This document shows positions 55,625-63,960 of a DNA stretch of 64,000 bases, in pieces. The stretch covers positions 62,001-126,000 of the forward strand of contig JBILBU010000002.1 of NCBI GenBank assembly GCA_044353505.1. The letters are read 5' to 3'. Made by a program: the position numbers and the translations under genes. Positions within the stretch are counted from its first letter, which is position 1. The number at the start of each line of letters is the position of its first letter. Origin of the DNA: Pollutibacter sp044353505. Lineage in GTDB: Bacteria > Bacteroidota > Bacteroidia > Chitinophagales > Chitinophagaceae. The notes below the pieces were generated by a model, which saw only the letters and a program-made list of their open reading frames with translations, did not search any database and was not told the DNA's origin.

Positions 55625-56450
55625 ATTCCATTAGAAGGGCTCCTGAATAGCCCAGTACAGCATGTGACGAAAATCCAACAGAAATCATTTCGTGCTTACC
55701 CTTCCTGCCAGCATTGAAAAAAAAGTTGCTCATGGGAGTATTTATTCCCCCACGAAATAGAATGTTGTCAGATGCCTTCCACTCAAGGCCAACAGTTGAC
55801 CTCAGCTGATTTCCTGAGGCAGTCGATATCTCATAGGCGAGATATAATTGTTTATTTATTGTATATCCTATACCTGCAATCCACTCATGGTAAACGCCTG
55901 TTTTCTCAGCTGTCTTTCTGGTGGCTATCCCTCTCCTGACATGAATGCCCCAAAGGACCCGTTCATTGATTGCATACATCAGACCTCCATCTGCAGTAAT
56001 GGTCGTAATGCCAGGAGCAGCGCTGATCCTCATCCACTGGCTCCCTATTTTTATTCCAGTGCTTAGTCTGTTGGAAAGTCGTATCCCCATTCCAGTTGCT
56101 ATGGATTGCGTAGAAAAAAATCGGGTTCCATGGTAGTGACCAGAAACCGAAAAAAGGGCAGCATCAATTGGAATGGTCATTGCTCCCTGGAGGTCTGCCA
56201 GTCCTCTTAGCATAAAACGATTTTCTGCATACAAGCCAATAGTTTTCTTAGGCATAAAAGGCCCGGCGGCGGGCATTAGCGCGGCAGCGAATGGCGAAGC
56301 AGTTTCCTTTCTATATGACCCAATGCCAAGGGGTATAATCTGGTTTCTTTGTTGAATTGTTTGGGCTTTCAACATTTCAATTACTATGAAAACTAGAACT
56401 GCCATAATACCGATTGCCCTGCAAATGCTGCATTTTCTCAATTTCATCAT
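55611..56450 (-). CDS. Exported beta-strand-rich envelope protein of unknown function
   Basis: 279 residues with a hydrophobic N-terminal segment (signal peptide or anchor ending near MLKAQ). The rest has many short amphipathic strands, typical of a small outer-membrane barrel (GMGIRLSNRLSTGIKIGSQW, YLAYEISTASGN). I do not recognise a family with certainty; an outer-membrane role is inferred. Its 3' end overlaps the HhH-barrel gene by 14 nt, so the two are co-expressed and probably work together. Confidence 0.65.
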   Translation of the reverse strand: MMKLRKCSICRAIGIMAVLVFIVIEMLKAQTIQQRNQIIPLGIGSYRKETASPFAAALMPAAGPFMPKKTIGLYAENRFMLRGLADLQGAMTIPIDAALFSVSGHYHGTRFFSTQSIATGMGIRLSNRLSTGIKIGSQWMRISAAPGITTITADGGLMYAINERVLWGIHVRRGIATRKTAEKTGVYHEWIAGIGYTINKQLYLAYEISTASGNQLRSTVGLEWKASDNILFRGGINTPMSNFFFNAGRKGKHEMISVGFSSHAVLGYSGALLMEYELE

Positions 56451-56498
56451 TCAAATATCAGCCATGACCTATGGTCCGTCCAAGGTGGAAACATCATA

Positions 56499-56530
56499 TT
56501 TGGGTGTCATTTTTCCCCTATGTACCTTTG
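56499..56530 (+). promoter_or_regulatory. Consensus promoter of folD, -7 box abutting the start codon
   Basis: TTTG at 56499-56502, a 20-nt spacer and TACCTTTG at 56523-56530, then only TTCA before ATG 56535. It matches the Bacteroidota promoter pattern. It also shows that the ATG at 56520 is inside the promoter and cannot be the start. Confidence 0.75.
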
Positions 56531-56534
56531 TTCA

Positions 56535-57410
56535 ATGAAGTTGCTAGACGGAAGGGTAGTATCTCAGGCAGTAAAAGACAGACTCAAGACTCAAACTGAA
56601 GAACGCATTATTCAGGGAAAGAAACTGCCTCATCTTGCTGCTATTTTAATTGGCAACAATGGGGCCAGTGAAACCTATGTTGCTTCTAAGGTGAAGTCAT
56701 GTGCAGAGGTTGGGTTTAAGTCAACACTCATTAGGCTTGATGGATCAGTCACTGAGCAGGATCTTCTGTTCAAATTGGCTGAGCTCAATGAAGATTTTGA
56801 TATCGACGGCATTCTGGTTCAACTTCCTCTGCCTAAGCATATCTCCGAAGAAAAAGTGATTGAATCAATATATGCCTCAAAAGATGTTGATGGTTTTCAT
56901 CCGGAAAGTGTTGGTCGTATGGTACAAGGGTTGCCTACATTTTATCCCGCGACGCCTTACGGGATTTTGCTTTTGCTCGAACACTATGGAGTAGAAACAA
57001 AAGGAAAACATGCAGTGGTGATTGGTAGAAGCAATATTGTTGGCCGCCCAATCAGCATCATGTTGAGCAAGAATGAATATCCGGGCAACTGCACTGTTAC
57101 CGTCTGCCATTCTCATACAACTGGGTTAAAAGAAATTTGCCTTCAAGGCGATATCATCATTGCAGCACTTGGCAGACCAGAATTTCTGAAGGCAGATATG
57201 GTCAAAGAGGGTGCTGTTGTTGTTGATGTGGGCATCACACGCGTATCTGATGCTACAAAAAAATCAGGTTTTGCAATAAAGGGAGATGTTGATTTTGATG
57301 CAGTTTCCCCGAAGTGCAGTTATATCACTCCCGTTCCTGGTGGTGTTGGTCCAATGACCATTGCCGCACTCATGATGAATACATTCAAGGCCTGTAAGGC
57401 CAAAGACTAA
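56535..57410 (+). CDS. folD: Bifunctional methylenetetrahydrofolate dehydrogenase/cyclohydrolase
   Basis: Makes 10-formyl-tetrahydrofolate from methylene-tetrahydrofolate. ATG 56535 gives 291 residues. The catalytic Lys is in ETYVASKVKSC near residue 54, followed by DGILVQLPLPKHI near 95, VVIGRSNIVGRPISIML near 160 and TPVPGGVGPMTIAALM near 265. It supplies Fmt (18906). queE begins 3 nt after its stop. Confidence 0.97.
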   Translation: MKLLDGRVVSQAVKDRLKTQTEERIIQGKKLPHLAAILIGNNGASETYVASKVKSCAEVGFKSTLIRLDGSVTEQDLLFKLAELNEDFDIDGILVQLPLPKHISEEKVIESIYASKDVDGFHPESVGRMVQGLPTFYPATPYGILLLLEHYGVETKGKHAVVIGRSNIVGRPISIMLSKNEYPGNCTVTVCHSHTTGLKEICLQGDIIIAALGRPEFLKADMVKEGAVVVDVGITRVSDATKKSGFAIKGDVDFDAVSPKCSYITPVPGGVGPMTIAALMMNTFKACKAKD

Positions 57411-57413
57411 TAC

Positions 57414-58028
57414 ATGGAAATACCTACCGCTACTTCATTGCCTTTGATGGAATATTTTTGTACGCTTCAAGGTGAAGGAAGGTATACTGGGCACGCTGCC
57501 TATTTCATTAGACTTGGAGGATGCGATGTTGGTTGCGTATGGTGTGATGTGAAGGATAGTTGGGATGCATCAAAGCATCCTTTGGTATCAACCGAAGTAA
57601 TGGCTGAGGCGGTTGTTTCTTCCGGCGTTAAGATTGCCGTCATTACCGGCGGTGAACCCTTAATGCATGACCTTGGTGTTCTTACAACGCAACTTCACGA
57701 ACAAGGAATTCGAACACATATTGAAACATCTGGCGCTCATCCGTTGTCTGGATCTTGGGACTGGATCTGTTTGTCGCCAAAGAAATTCAAAGCTCCATTG
57801 AAAGAGGTACTCGATGCAGCAGATGAATTGAAAGTTGTTGTATACAACAAGTCTGATTTTAAATGGGCAGAAGAACATGCGCTTATGGTTTCAGACGACT
57901 GCCTCCTGTATCTTCAGCCTGAGTGGAGTATGTCTTCGGCAATGACACCGCTGATCGTTGACTATATCAAAGAAAATCCACGATGGATTCTTTCTTTGCA
58001 AACACATAAATATATTTCAATTCCTTAG
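57414..58028 (+). CDS. queE: 7-carboxy-7-deazaguanine synthase QueE
   Basis: A 204-residue radical-SAM enzyme of queuosine synthesis, converting 6-carboxy-tetrahydropterin to 7-carboxy-7-deazaguanine. The cluster motif is GGCDVGCVWCD (C-x3-C-x2-C) near residue 40, with ITGGEPLMHD near 79. Its substrate comes from a QueD-type enzyme, so at least one of the two PTPS paralogues in this window (or one elsewhere) must do that job. It follows folD within 3 nt. Confidence 0.93.
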   Translation: MEIPTATSLPLMEYFCTLQGEGRYTGHAAYFIRLGGCDVGCVWCDVKDSWDASKHPLVSTEVMAEAVVSSGVKIAVITGGEPLMHDLGVLTTQLHEQGIRTHIETSGAHPLSGSWDWICLSPKKFKAPLKEVLDAADELKVVVYNKSDFKWAEEHALMVSDDCLLYLQPEWSMSSAMTPLIVDYIKENPRWILSLQTHKYISIP

Positions 58029-58099
58029 GGCTTTTCTTTTGTGGTAGCATTAACATCCTGCTGAATACAGAGGGTAAAAAAAGATTAATTTTATCGTGT

Positions 58100-60013
58100 A
58101 TGAAATACGCAATCAGTTTATTGGTGTGCCTTATCCTTGTTTTGTCAACCTACGCCCAACAATACGATCCGGCAAAGGTTTCAAAAAAGGCCAGAAATCT
58201 GTATGACCAGGCCATTCAAAAAGCGGATGATGGCAAGCTGCGCGACGCGCTTGATCTACTCTATCAGGCACTAGAAAGCAGTCCGGCTTTTGTTGATGCC
58301 ATGCTTTCACGTGCAGGTATTTTTGGCGAGATGAAAAAATATCCTGAAGCCATTGCTGCATATGAAAGAACCTTTAGTGCAGATCCAGAGTATACTGCAG
58401 AATTTTATTTACCCTATGCTATCAACCTTGCAGGTAATGGAGAGTTTGACAAAGCCCTTGTTGCTATCAATAAATTTCTGGCTGTTCCCGGATTGAATGA
58501 ATCTTCTTTGAAGGCAGGCCAATTCAGGAAAAAAAATATTGAGTTCGCCATCAATTACAAAAAAAGTACGAACCCTTCTTATGTGTTTAATCCTGTGAAT
58601 GCTGGTGATGGTGTAAATACAAGCAATTCAGAATATTTTCCTTCTCTCACTATAGATGGAAGCCGACTGGTCTTTACAAGAAGGGTAGATGGTGGCCTCA
58701 ACGAAGATTTCTTTTCTACCGAGCTTCAAAACAGCGAGTGGAAAACGGCAAAGCCGTTGCCTGGTGAAATCAATACGCCGCTGAATGAAGGCGGACAACA
58801 AATTACACAAGACGGCAAGTGGTTGGTGTATACTGGGTGTAATTTTCCTGATGGCTTTGGAAGCTGTGATCTTTATATTTCCTATCTCACATCAAGTGGC
58901 TGGGGAGCAAGACAAAATCTTGGACAAACAATAAACACTGAATCTTGGGAGTCAACACCATGCATTTCTCCAGATAAAAACGAACTCTATTTTTCATCCA
59001 ATCGTCCAGGTGGTTATGGAGGCAGCGATATTTATGTGTCAAAGCGTCTTGCCAATGGCCGGTGGGCCTCACCTGAAAATCTGGGTGCTGTAATCAACAC
59101 CGCTGGTGATGAGAGCAGTCCATATATGCACGCCGATAATGAAACCATGTACTTCTCTTCTTCCGGGTTGCAGGGTTATGGGGGCACGGATATTTTTATT
59201 ACGAAAAAAGGAGTACAGGGATTTTCAAAGCCAATCAATGCCGGCTATCCAATCAATACCATTGATAATGAAGGTAGCCTTGTTGTAAGTTCGGGGGGTG
59301 TAAAAGCATTCTATGCAAGTGATAGGGCTGACTCTAAAGGGGGACTGGATATCTATTCTTTTGATTTGCGAGAAGATCTTCGGCCACTTCCTACCTCTTG
59401 GGTGCAAGGCCGTATTGCTGACACAGGCTCTGGCAATGGACTTCAAGCCACGGTTGAAGTGGTTGACATAAAAACGGGTAGGGTTATTTTTGTTACGGAG
59501 TCTGATCAAGATGGAAACTACCTGGCAACTTTGCCAGTGGGCCGTAATTATTCAATTTCAATAAATAAAAAAGGATATCTGTTCCACTCTGGAAATTTTA
59601 TGCTGGCTGAAAATAAAGTTGAAACAGCATTCAAAGTGAACATCCCATTACAGCCTATCACCAAGGGTGCAAATATTATTTTAAGAAATATCTTTTTCCC
59701 AACCGCAAAGTTTGATCTTCTACCTGAATCGATTACGGAATTAGATAAGGTAGTTACACTCATGCGCGATAATCCTAGTTTGCATATCGAGATCAGGGGG
59801 CACACCGACAATGTTGGAAAGGATAGTGATAACATGGTGCTATCAACATCCCGGGCAAAATCGGTTGTAGAATATTTGGTTTCTAAGGGTGTTGTAGTTG
59901 CCCGCCTCACCTTCAAGGGACTTGGCGCATCAACACCAGTTGCTGACAATACCACTGAGGAAGGTCGTGCATTGAACCGAAGAACAGAAATGATGATTGT
60001 CTCTAATAACTAA
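58100..60013 (+). CDS. OmpA-family protein with TPR, PD40 propeller and CarboxypepD-like domains (PorE-like)
   Basis: 637 residues: signal peptide (cleavage near TYAQ, no lipobox cysteine), TPR repeats (about 25-150), PD40/WD40-like repeats (about 175-415, with LYFSSNRPGGYGGSDIYVS-type units), a CarboxypepD-like domain (about 425-510), and a C-terminal OmpA peptidoglycan-binding domain with IEIRGHTDNVG and NRRTEMMI. This order matches PorE of the T9SS, which links the machine to the cell wall. PorE of P. gingivalis is lipidated, this one seems not to be. Other OmpA proteins in Bacteroidota share the layout, so PorE identity is likely but not certain. Confidence 0.85.
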   Translation: MKYAISLLVCLILVLSTYAQQYDPAKVSKKARNLYDQAIQKADDGKLRDALDLLYQALESSPAFVDAMLSRAGIFGEMKKYPEAIAAYERTFSADPEYTAEFYLPYAINLAGNGEFDKALVAINKFLAVPGLNESSLKAGQFRKKNIEFAINYKKSTNPSYVFNPVNAGDGVNTSNSEYFPSLTIDGSRLVFTRRVDGGLNEDFFSTELQNSEWKTAKPLPGEINTPLNEGGQQITQDGKWLVYTGCNFPDGFGSCDLYISYLTSSGWGARQNLGQTINTESWESTPCISPDKNELYFSSNRPGGYGGSDIYVSKRLANGRWASPENLGAVINTAGDESSPYMHADNETMYFSSSGLQGYGGTDIFITKKGVQGFSKPINAGYPINTIDNEGSLVVSSGGVKAFYASDRADSKGGLDIYSFDLREDLRPLPTSWVQGRIADTGSGNGLQATVEVVDIKTGRVIFVTESDQDGNYLATLPVGRNYSISINKKGYLFHSGNFMLAENKVETAFKVNIPLQPITKGANIILRNIFFPTAKFDLLPESITELDKVVTLMRDNPSLHIEIRGHTDNVGKDSDNMVLSTSRAKSVVEYLVSKGVVVARLTFKGLGASTPVADNTTEEGRALNRRTEMMIVSNN

Positions 60014-60116
60014 TGCTTTATTCTCTTTTGATCTGTTCTTAAAACAGCCCTTCGCTGTTGCTTAACCCTTTTCTATTTTGATGGGATGATTATTTTGCGT
60101 GCAATAGTTTCATTGC

Positions 60117-61226
60117 ATGAACGACAATCAACTCCAGCATCATCTTGCCCTAACCATGATTCCTCATGTTGGCGACATCCACATTGGGTTGTTGCTTGCG
60201 CATTTTTCTGATGCTGAAGAAATTTTTCGGGCTAGCAGAAAAGATCTTGAAGCCGTTCAGGGTATCGGATCGATAAGGGCCAATGCCATTAGGAGTTTTT
60301 CAGATTTCGGAAGGGCTGATGCTGAGATTAGCTATGCGGGAAAAAATAAGATTCAGATTTTAGTTAAAGGGAATGGGGAATACCCTGAAAAATTGGAGCA
60401 ATGTGTTGATGCTCCTCATGTGCTGTATTACCAGGGCAATGCAACCATGAACAATAAGAAAGTGTTGAGTATCATCGGTACTAGGGCTCCAACGGCCTAT
60501 GGAAAGGAGAGGGTAGCAGAATTGATCTCGGTGTTGGCGGCCCATCATGTATTGGTGGTGAGTGGTATGGCTTATGGCATTGACACCCTGGCGCACAGTG
60601 AGGCTGTTAAACAGGGACTAGAAACAATTGGAGTCCTCGGGCATGGGCTGCATACCATTTACCCCTTTGCCAATAAATCGCTTGCCACAGAAATGAGAGC
60701 CGGCGGGGGCTTGCTCACCGAGTTTGTACAGGGAACTGCACCGGATAAACAAAATTTCCCCAGGCGCAACCGCATTGTTGCAGGTATGGCAGATGCTGTT
60801 GTGGTCCTTGAGAGCGGTGAAAAAGGGGGAAGTCTAATCACCGCTGGAATTGCAAATAGTTACAATGTTGATGTGCTGGCATATCCCGGCCGGGCATTAG
60901 ACCCCCTTAGCAAAGGGTGTAATATGCTCATACGCACCCATCGTGCAGGGCTAATTACTTCGGGGGAAGAGCTAGTGGAATACATGAACTGGGTTCCTAA
61001 AAAGGGATTGACAAAGCCCATTCAGGCTGAGCTGTTCCCCTCTCTATCCGAAGATGAACAGAGAATAATAGCACTGATTTCATCTGCCGGTTCAATTTCT
61101 ATTGATGAATTAATTGGACTTTCCGGGTTCAGGCCGCCAATGGTGTCCTCTTTGCTGTTTTCGCTGGAGATGCATGGTCTTATAAGCGCAATTCCGGGGA
61201 AATTATATGTCTTGGTAGGGAGATAA
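60117..61226 (+). CDS. dprA: DNA-processing protein DprA
   Basis: A 369-residue RecA loader for incoming single-stranded DNA in natural transformation. An N-terminal HhH region (about 1-70, LEAVQGIGSIRANAI) precedes the Rossmann core with GTRAPTAYGKERV near residue 120, VSGMAYGIDTLAHSEAV near 148, QNFPRRNRIVAGM near 215 and SGEKGGSLITA near 235. A C-terminal winged helix follows. 31 nt separate it from guaB. Confidence 0.95.
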   Translation: MNDNQLQHHLALTMIPHVGDIHIGLLLAHFSDAEEIFRASRKDLEAVQGIGSIRANAIRSFSDFGRADAEISYAGKNKIQILVKGNGEYPEKLEQCVDAPHVLYYQGNATMNNKKVLSIIGTRAPTAYGKERVAELISVLAAHHVLVVSGMAYGIDTLAHSEAVKQGLETIGVLGHGLHTIYPFANKSLATEMRAGGGLLTEFVQGTAPDKQNFPRRNRIVAGMADAVVVLESGEKGGSLITAGIANSYNVDVLAYPGRALDPLSKGCNMLIRTHRAGLITSGEELVEYMNWVPKKGLTKPIQAELFPSLSEDEQRIIALISSAGSISIDELIGLSGFRPPMVSSLLFSLEMHGLISAIPGKLYVLVGR

Positions 61227-61246
61227 GGGTTTTTTTAAAATTTTCC

Positions 61247-61254
61247 TATCTTCG
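61247..61254 (+). promoter_or_regulatory. Near-consensus -7 box TATCTTCG abutting guaB
   Basis: One base off TAnnTTTG; three nucleotides (CAC) separate it from the ATG at 61258. Same form as the trpS box, though guaB may also be read from the dprA promoter. Confidence 0.45.
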
Positions 61255-61257
61255 CAC

Positions 61258-62736
61258 ATGGCTACAAGAACAGGAAATGCTCCTAAATTTTTTGGCGAAG
61301 GACTAACCTTCGACGACGTACTGCTGGTACCTGCTTATTCTGATGTCTTACCAAGAGAAGTTGACATCTCTACCAGACTTACAAAAGACATTACCCTTAA
61401 TATCCCACTGCTCTCTGCTGCAATGGACACCGTCACCGAAGCAACACTTGCTATTGCTTTGGCAAGGGAAGGCGGCATCGGAATCTTGCATAAGAATATG
61501 TCTATCGAGCAACAAGTTGAACAGGTTCGGCGTGTGAAAAGAAGCGAAAGCGGAATGATTATCGATCCCATCACCCTGTTGGAAGATGCCACCATTGCAG
61601 ACGCCCTTCGCCTGATGAGGGAAAACAGGATTGGCGGAATTCCAATTGTTAATGCCGCTAATAAGTTAGTAGGCATACTCACGAACAGAGATCTTCGTTT
61701 CGAAACCAACAAGAAAAAGAAGGTAAGTGAGGTGATGACAAGTGAACATCTTGTTACAGCCCCAGAAGGGACGGACTTAAAAAAGGCTGAAAAAATTCTT
61801 GAGAACTATAAAATAGAAAAGCTACCTGTTGTATCCAAAAGTGGAAAACTAATGGGGTTGATCACCTACAGGGATATTCTTCAATTGCACAGTTTTCCAA
61901 ATGCAGTGAAAGATGAATTTGGACGCTTACGCGTTGGTGCTGCATTAGGTATTACCAAAGATTTGTTGGATCGCACTTCAGCGCTTCAGCAGATTGGGGT
62001 TGATGTAGTTTGTCTAGATAGTGCACATGGACATACCAAAGGGGTTGTTGATTCATTAAAGATGCTTAGAAAAAATTTCAAGAACCTTCGAATCATTGCT
62101 GGAAATGTTGCAACCGGTGCTGGCGCAAAAGCCCTAGCGGAAGCTGGTGCTGATTGCGTTAAGGTTGGTATTGGTCCGGGTTCAATTTGTACTACACGTA
62201 TTGTTGCAGGAGCTGGCATCCCTCAGATTACTGCCATTTTGGAAGCTGCTGCTGCTTTGAAAAAAATGAATGTTCCTATCATTGCTGATGGAGGAATTCG
62301 TTATACAGGAGATTTCGTAAAAGCAATTGCTGCTGGCGCCTCTACCGTAATGATGGGCAGTGTGTTTGCAGGTGTTGAAGAAAGCCCTGGAGAAACCATT
62401 ATATATGAAGGAAGAAAATTCAAGCAATACCGCGGAATGGGTTCTATCGGTGCAATGCAATTGGGCAGCAGCGACAGGTATTTTCAAGATGTAGAGGATG
62501 GAATAAAAAAACTCGTACCGGAAGGCATTGAGGGAAGGGTTCCATTCAAAGGAAACCTGAGTGAAGTGATTACTCAGTTTGTTGGCGGATTGAGAGCAGG
62601 GATGGGATATTGTGGAGCTGGAAATGTTCTTTCATTGCAAGAAGCCCAGTTTATCAAAATAACTCCTGCAGGAATTAGGGAAAGCCATGCACATGATGTG
62701 GCAATAACCAAAGAGGCTCCTAATTATAGCCGATAA
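61258..62736 (+). CDS. guaB: IMP dehydrogenase
   Basis: A 492-residue enzyme oxidising IMP to XMP, the committed step to GTP. The TIM barrel is interrupted by two CBS domains (about 97-210). The catalytic Cys is near residue 311 in GIGPGSICTTRIV, and the flap starts YRGMGSIGAM near 398. GTP feeds the folE pterin pathway here. lnb-type gene follows after 18 nt. Confidence 0.97.
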   Translation: MATRTGNAPKFFGEGLTFDDVLLVPAYSDVLPREVDISTRLTKDITLNIPLLSAAMDTVTEATLAIALAREGGIGILHKNMSIEQQVEQVRRVKRSESGMIIDPITLLEDATIADALRLMRENRIGGIPIVNAANKLVGILTNRDLRFETNKKKKVSEVMTSEHLVTAPEGTDLKKAEKILENYKIEKLPVVSKSGKLMGLITYRDILQLHSFPNAVKDEFGRLRVGAALGITKDLLDRTSALQQIGVDVVCLDSAHGHTKGVVDSLKMLRKNFKNLRIIAGNVATGAGAKALAEAGADCVKVGIGPGSICTTRIVAGAGIPQITAILEAAAALKKMNVPIIADGGIRYTGDFVKAIAAGASTVMMGSVFAGVEESPGETIIYEGRKFKQYRGMGSIGAMQLGSSDRYFQDVEDGIKKLVPEGIEGRVPFKGNLSEVITQFVGGLRAGMGYCGAGNVLSLQEAQFIKITPAGIRESHAHDVAITKEAPNYSR

Positions 62737-62754
62737 ATCATTTCTGTGAACTGA

Positions 62755-63918
62755 ATGAAAAAAATCTTTTCTGCTCTGGCATTTCTTCTGTTCTTTATTG
62801 CGGCATCTTCTCAAGAAGATAGCAGTAAGCTGAGAATTAGTCTACTTACCTGCACTCCCGGATCTGAGCTTTATTCAGTTTTTGGACACAATGCACTGCG
62901 TGTGGTGGACTCAGCAGCGGGTACTGATGTTGTGTATAATTTTGGCACCTTTAATTTTGATGATCCTAACTTCTACAGCAAATTTGTTTTAGGCAAGTTG
63001 ATGTATTTTCTCAGCCAGGAATACTATCCGGATTTTGTTTTTTCTTATAAGTACTTCAGCAGAGGCATTACTGAGCAAGTACTCGATTTGAAAGAAGAAG
63101 AGAAAAAAGAAATCCAGCGAGAGCTTTTTGAAAATATTAGCGAAGAGAACAGATATTATAAGTATGATTTTCTTTTTGATAATTGCACCACAAGACTCAG
63201 AGATATTATTTTCAAATCAAGAGCAGACAACCCAGTTCAACCTCCTCAATTAAATATTGGAAGAAAAACATTCAGGGATCATTTGCATGGTTATTTAAAT
63301 AGGGCGGAGATGCAATGGACTACACTCGGCATTGATTTGTTGTTGGGTGTTGGTGCTGATCAGATCATGACTAACCGAGAGTCTATGTTTCTCCCAGACC
63401 ATCTCGCAACGGGAGTGAGGCTTGCAATTCGGGGAAATAAGACCATCATGAAAGAGGAGATTGTTCCCTTGCCTGATGCACAGCCCTCTCCTGAAAAGCT
63501 TTTATTCTGGCAAACACCAGTTTTCTTTTTTTCATTGTTTGCACTCCTGTGTGTTTTTCCAGTCTTTTTTTCGGGGTTAACACTGACCGGATTTCAACTT
63601 GTCATGGATCGAACTCTTTTTATCTCATCAGGGTTGCTTGGTTCGCTATTGCTGTTTATGTGGTTTGGTACAGACCATCAAAGTTTTAGCAATAACCTTA
63701 ATATATTGTGGGCAATGCCAACACATCTTGTGATCGGGTTTCTTTTGCCTTCCACAAATCCGCTACTCAAAAAATATTTTAAAGTGTATAGCCTATCGAT
63801 TTTATTAATGTTGGTGATCGCTTCTTTTTTACCTGGCTATATCAATATTTCTCTCTATCCTCTGATTACAGCAATATCATTCCGTTGCTGGATTCTGGGT
63901 AGTAATCGGGGTATTTAA
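62755..63918 (+). CDS. Lnb-type lipoprotein N-acyltransferase (DUF4105 domain)
   Basis: 387 residues. A signal-like N-terminal helix (cleavage or anchor near AASSQ) leads into a DUF4105 domain. The catalytic pair is probably His45 in VFGHNALRV and Cys144 in FDNCTTRLRD, as in NlpC/P60-like enzymes. The C-terminal third (about 245-387) has four to five membrane helices, including the conserved GTDHQSFSNNLNILW and MPTHL stretch. This is the architecture of Lnb, described as the Bacteroides enzyme that adds the third acyl chain to lipoproteins. The window also holds lipoproteins and LolD-like ATPases. Confidence 0.85.
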   Translation: MKKIFSALAFLLFFIAASSQEDSSKLRISLLTCTPGSELYSVFGHNALRVVDSAAGTDVVYNFGTFNFDDPNFYSKFVLGKLMYFLSQEYYPDFVFSYKYFSRGITEQVLDLKEEEKKEIQRELFENISEENRYYKYDFLFDNCTTRLRDIIFKSRADNPVQPPQLNIGRKTFRDHLHGYLNRAEMQWTTLGIDLLLGVGADQIMTNRESMFLPDHLATGVRLAIRGNKTIMKEEIVPLPDAQPSPEKLLFWQTPVFFFSLFALLCVFPVFFSGLTLTGFQLVMDRTLFISSGLLGSLLLFMWFGTDHQSFSNNLNILWAMPTHLVIGFLLPSTNPLLKKYFKVYSLSILLMLVIASFLPGYINISLYPLITAISFRCWILGSNRGI

Positions 63919-63932
63919 TGTCAGTTCTCCAG

Positions 63933-63960
63933 CATTTGCCATTACCGATAATGGCAAATG
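63933..63960. other. 28-nt inverted repeat at the end of the window
   Basis: CATTTGCCATTA (63933-63944) and its exact complement (63949-63960) enclose a CCGA loop. No T tract follows on either strand, so it is an unlikely Rho-independent terminator. It lies 15 nt after the lnb-type stop codon and could be an operator or an RNA-processing hairpin. Confidence 0.5.

Noticed and set aside
60043..60059. Short hairpin AACAGC/GCTGTT after the PorE-like gene
   Set aside because: Six base pairs and no T run; below what I would call a terminator.
60043..60116. Possible small RNA between the PorE-like gene and dprA
   Set aside because: No promoter-like box plus terminator pair around it; short gap is explained by the dprA upstream region.
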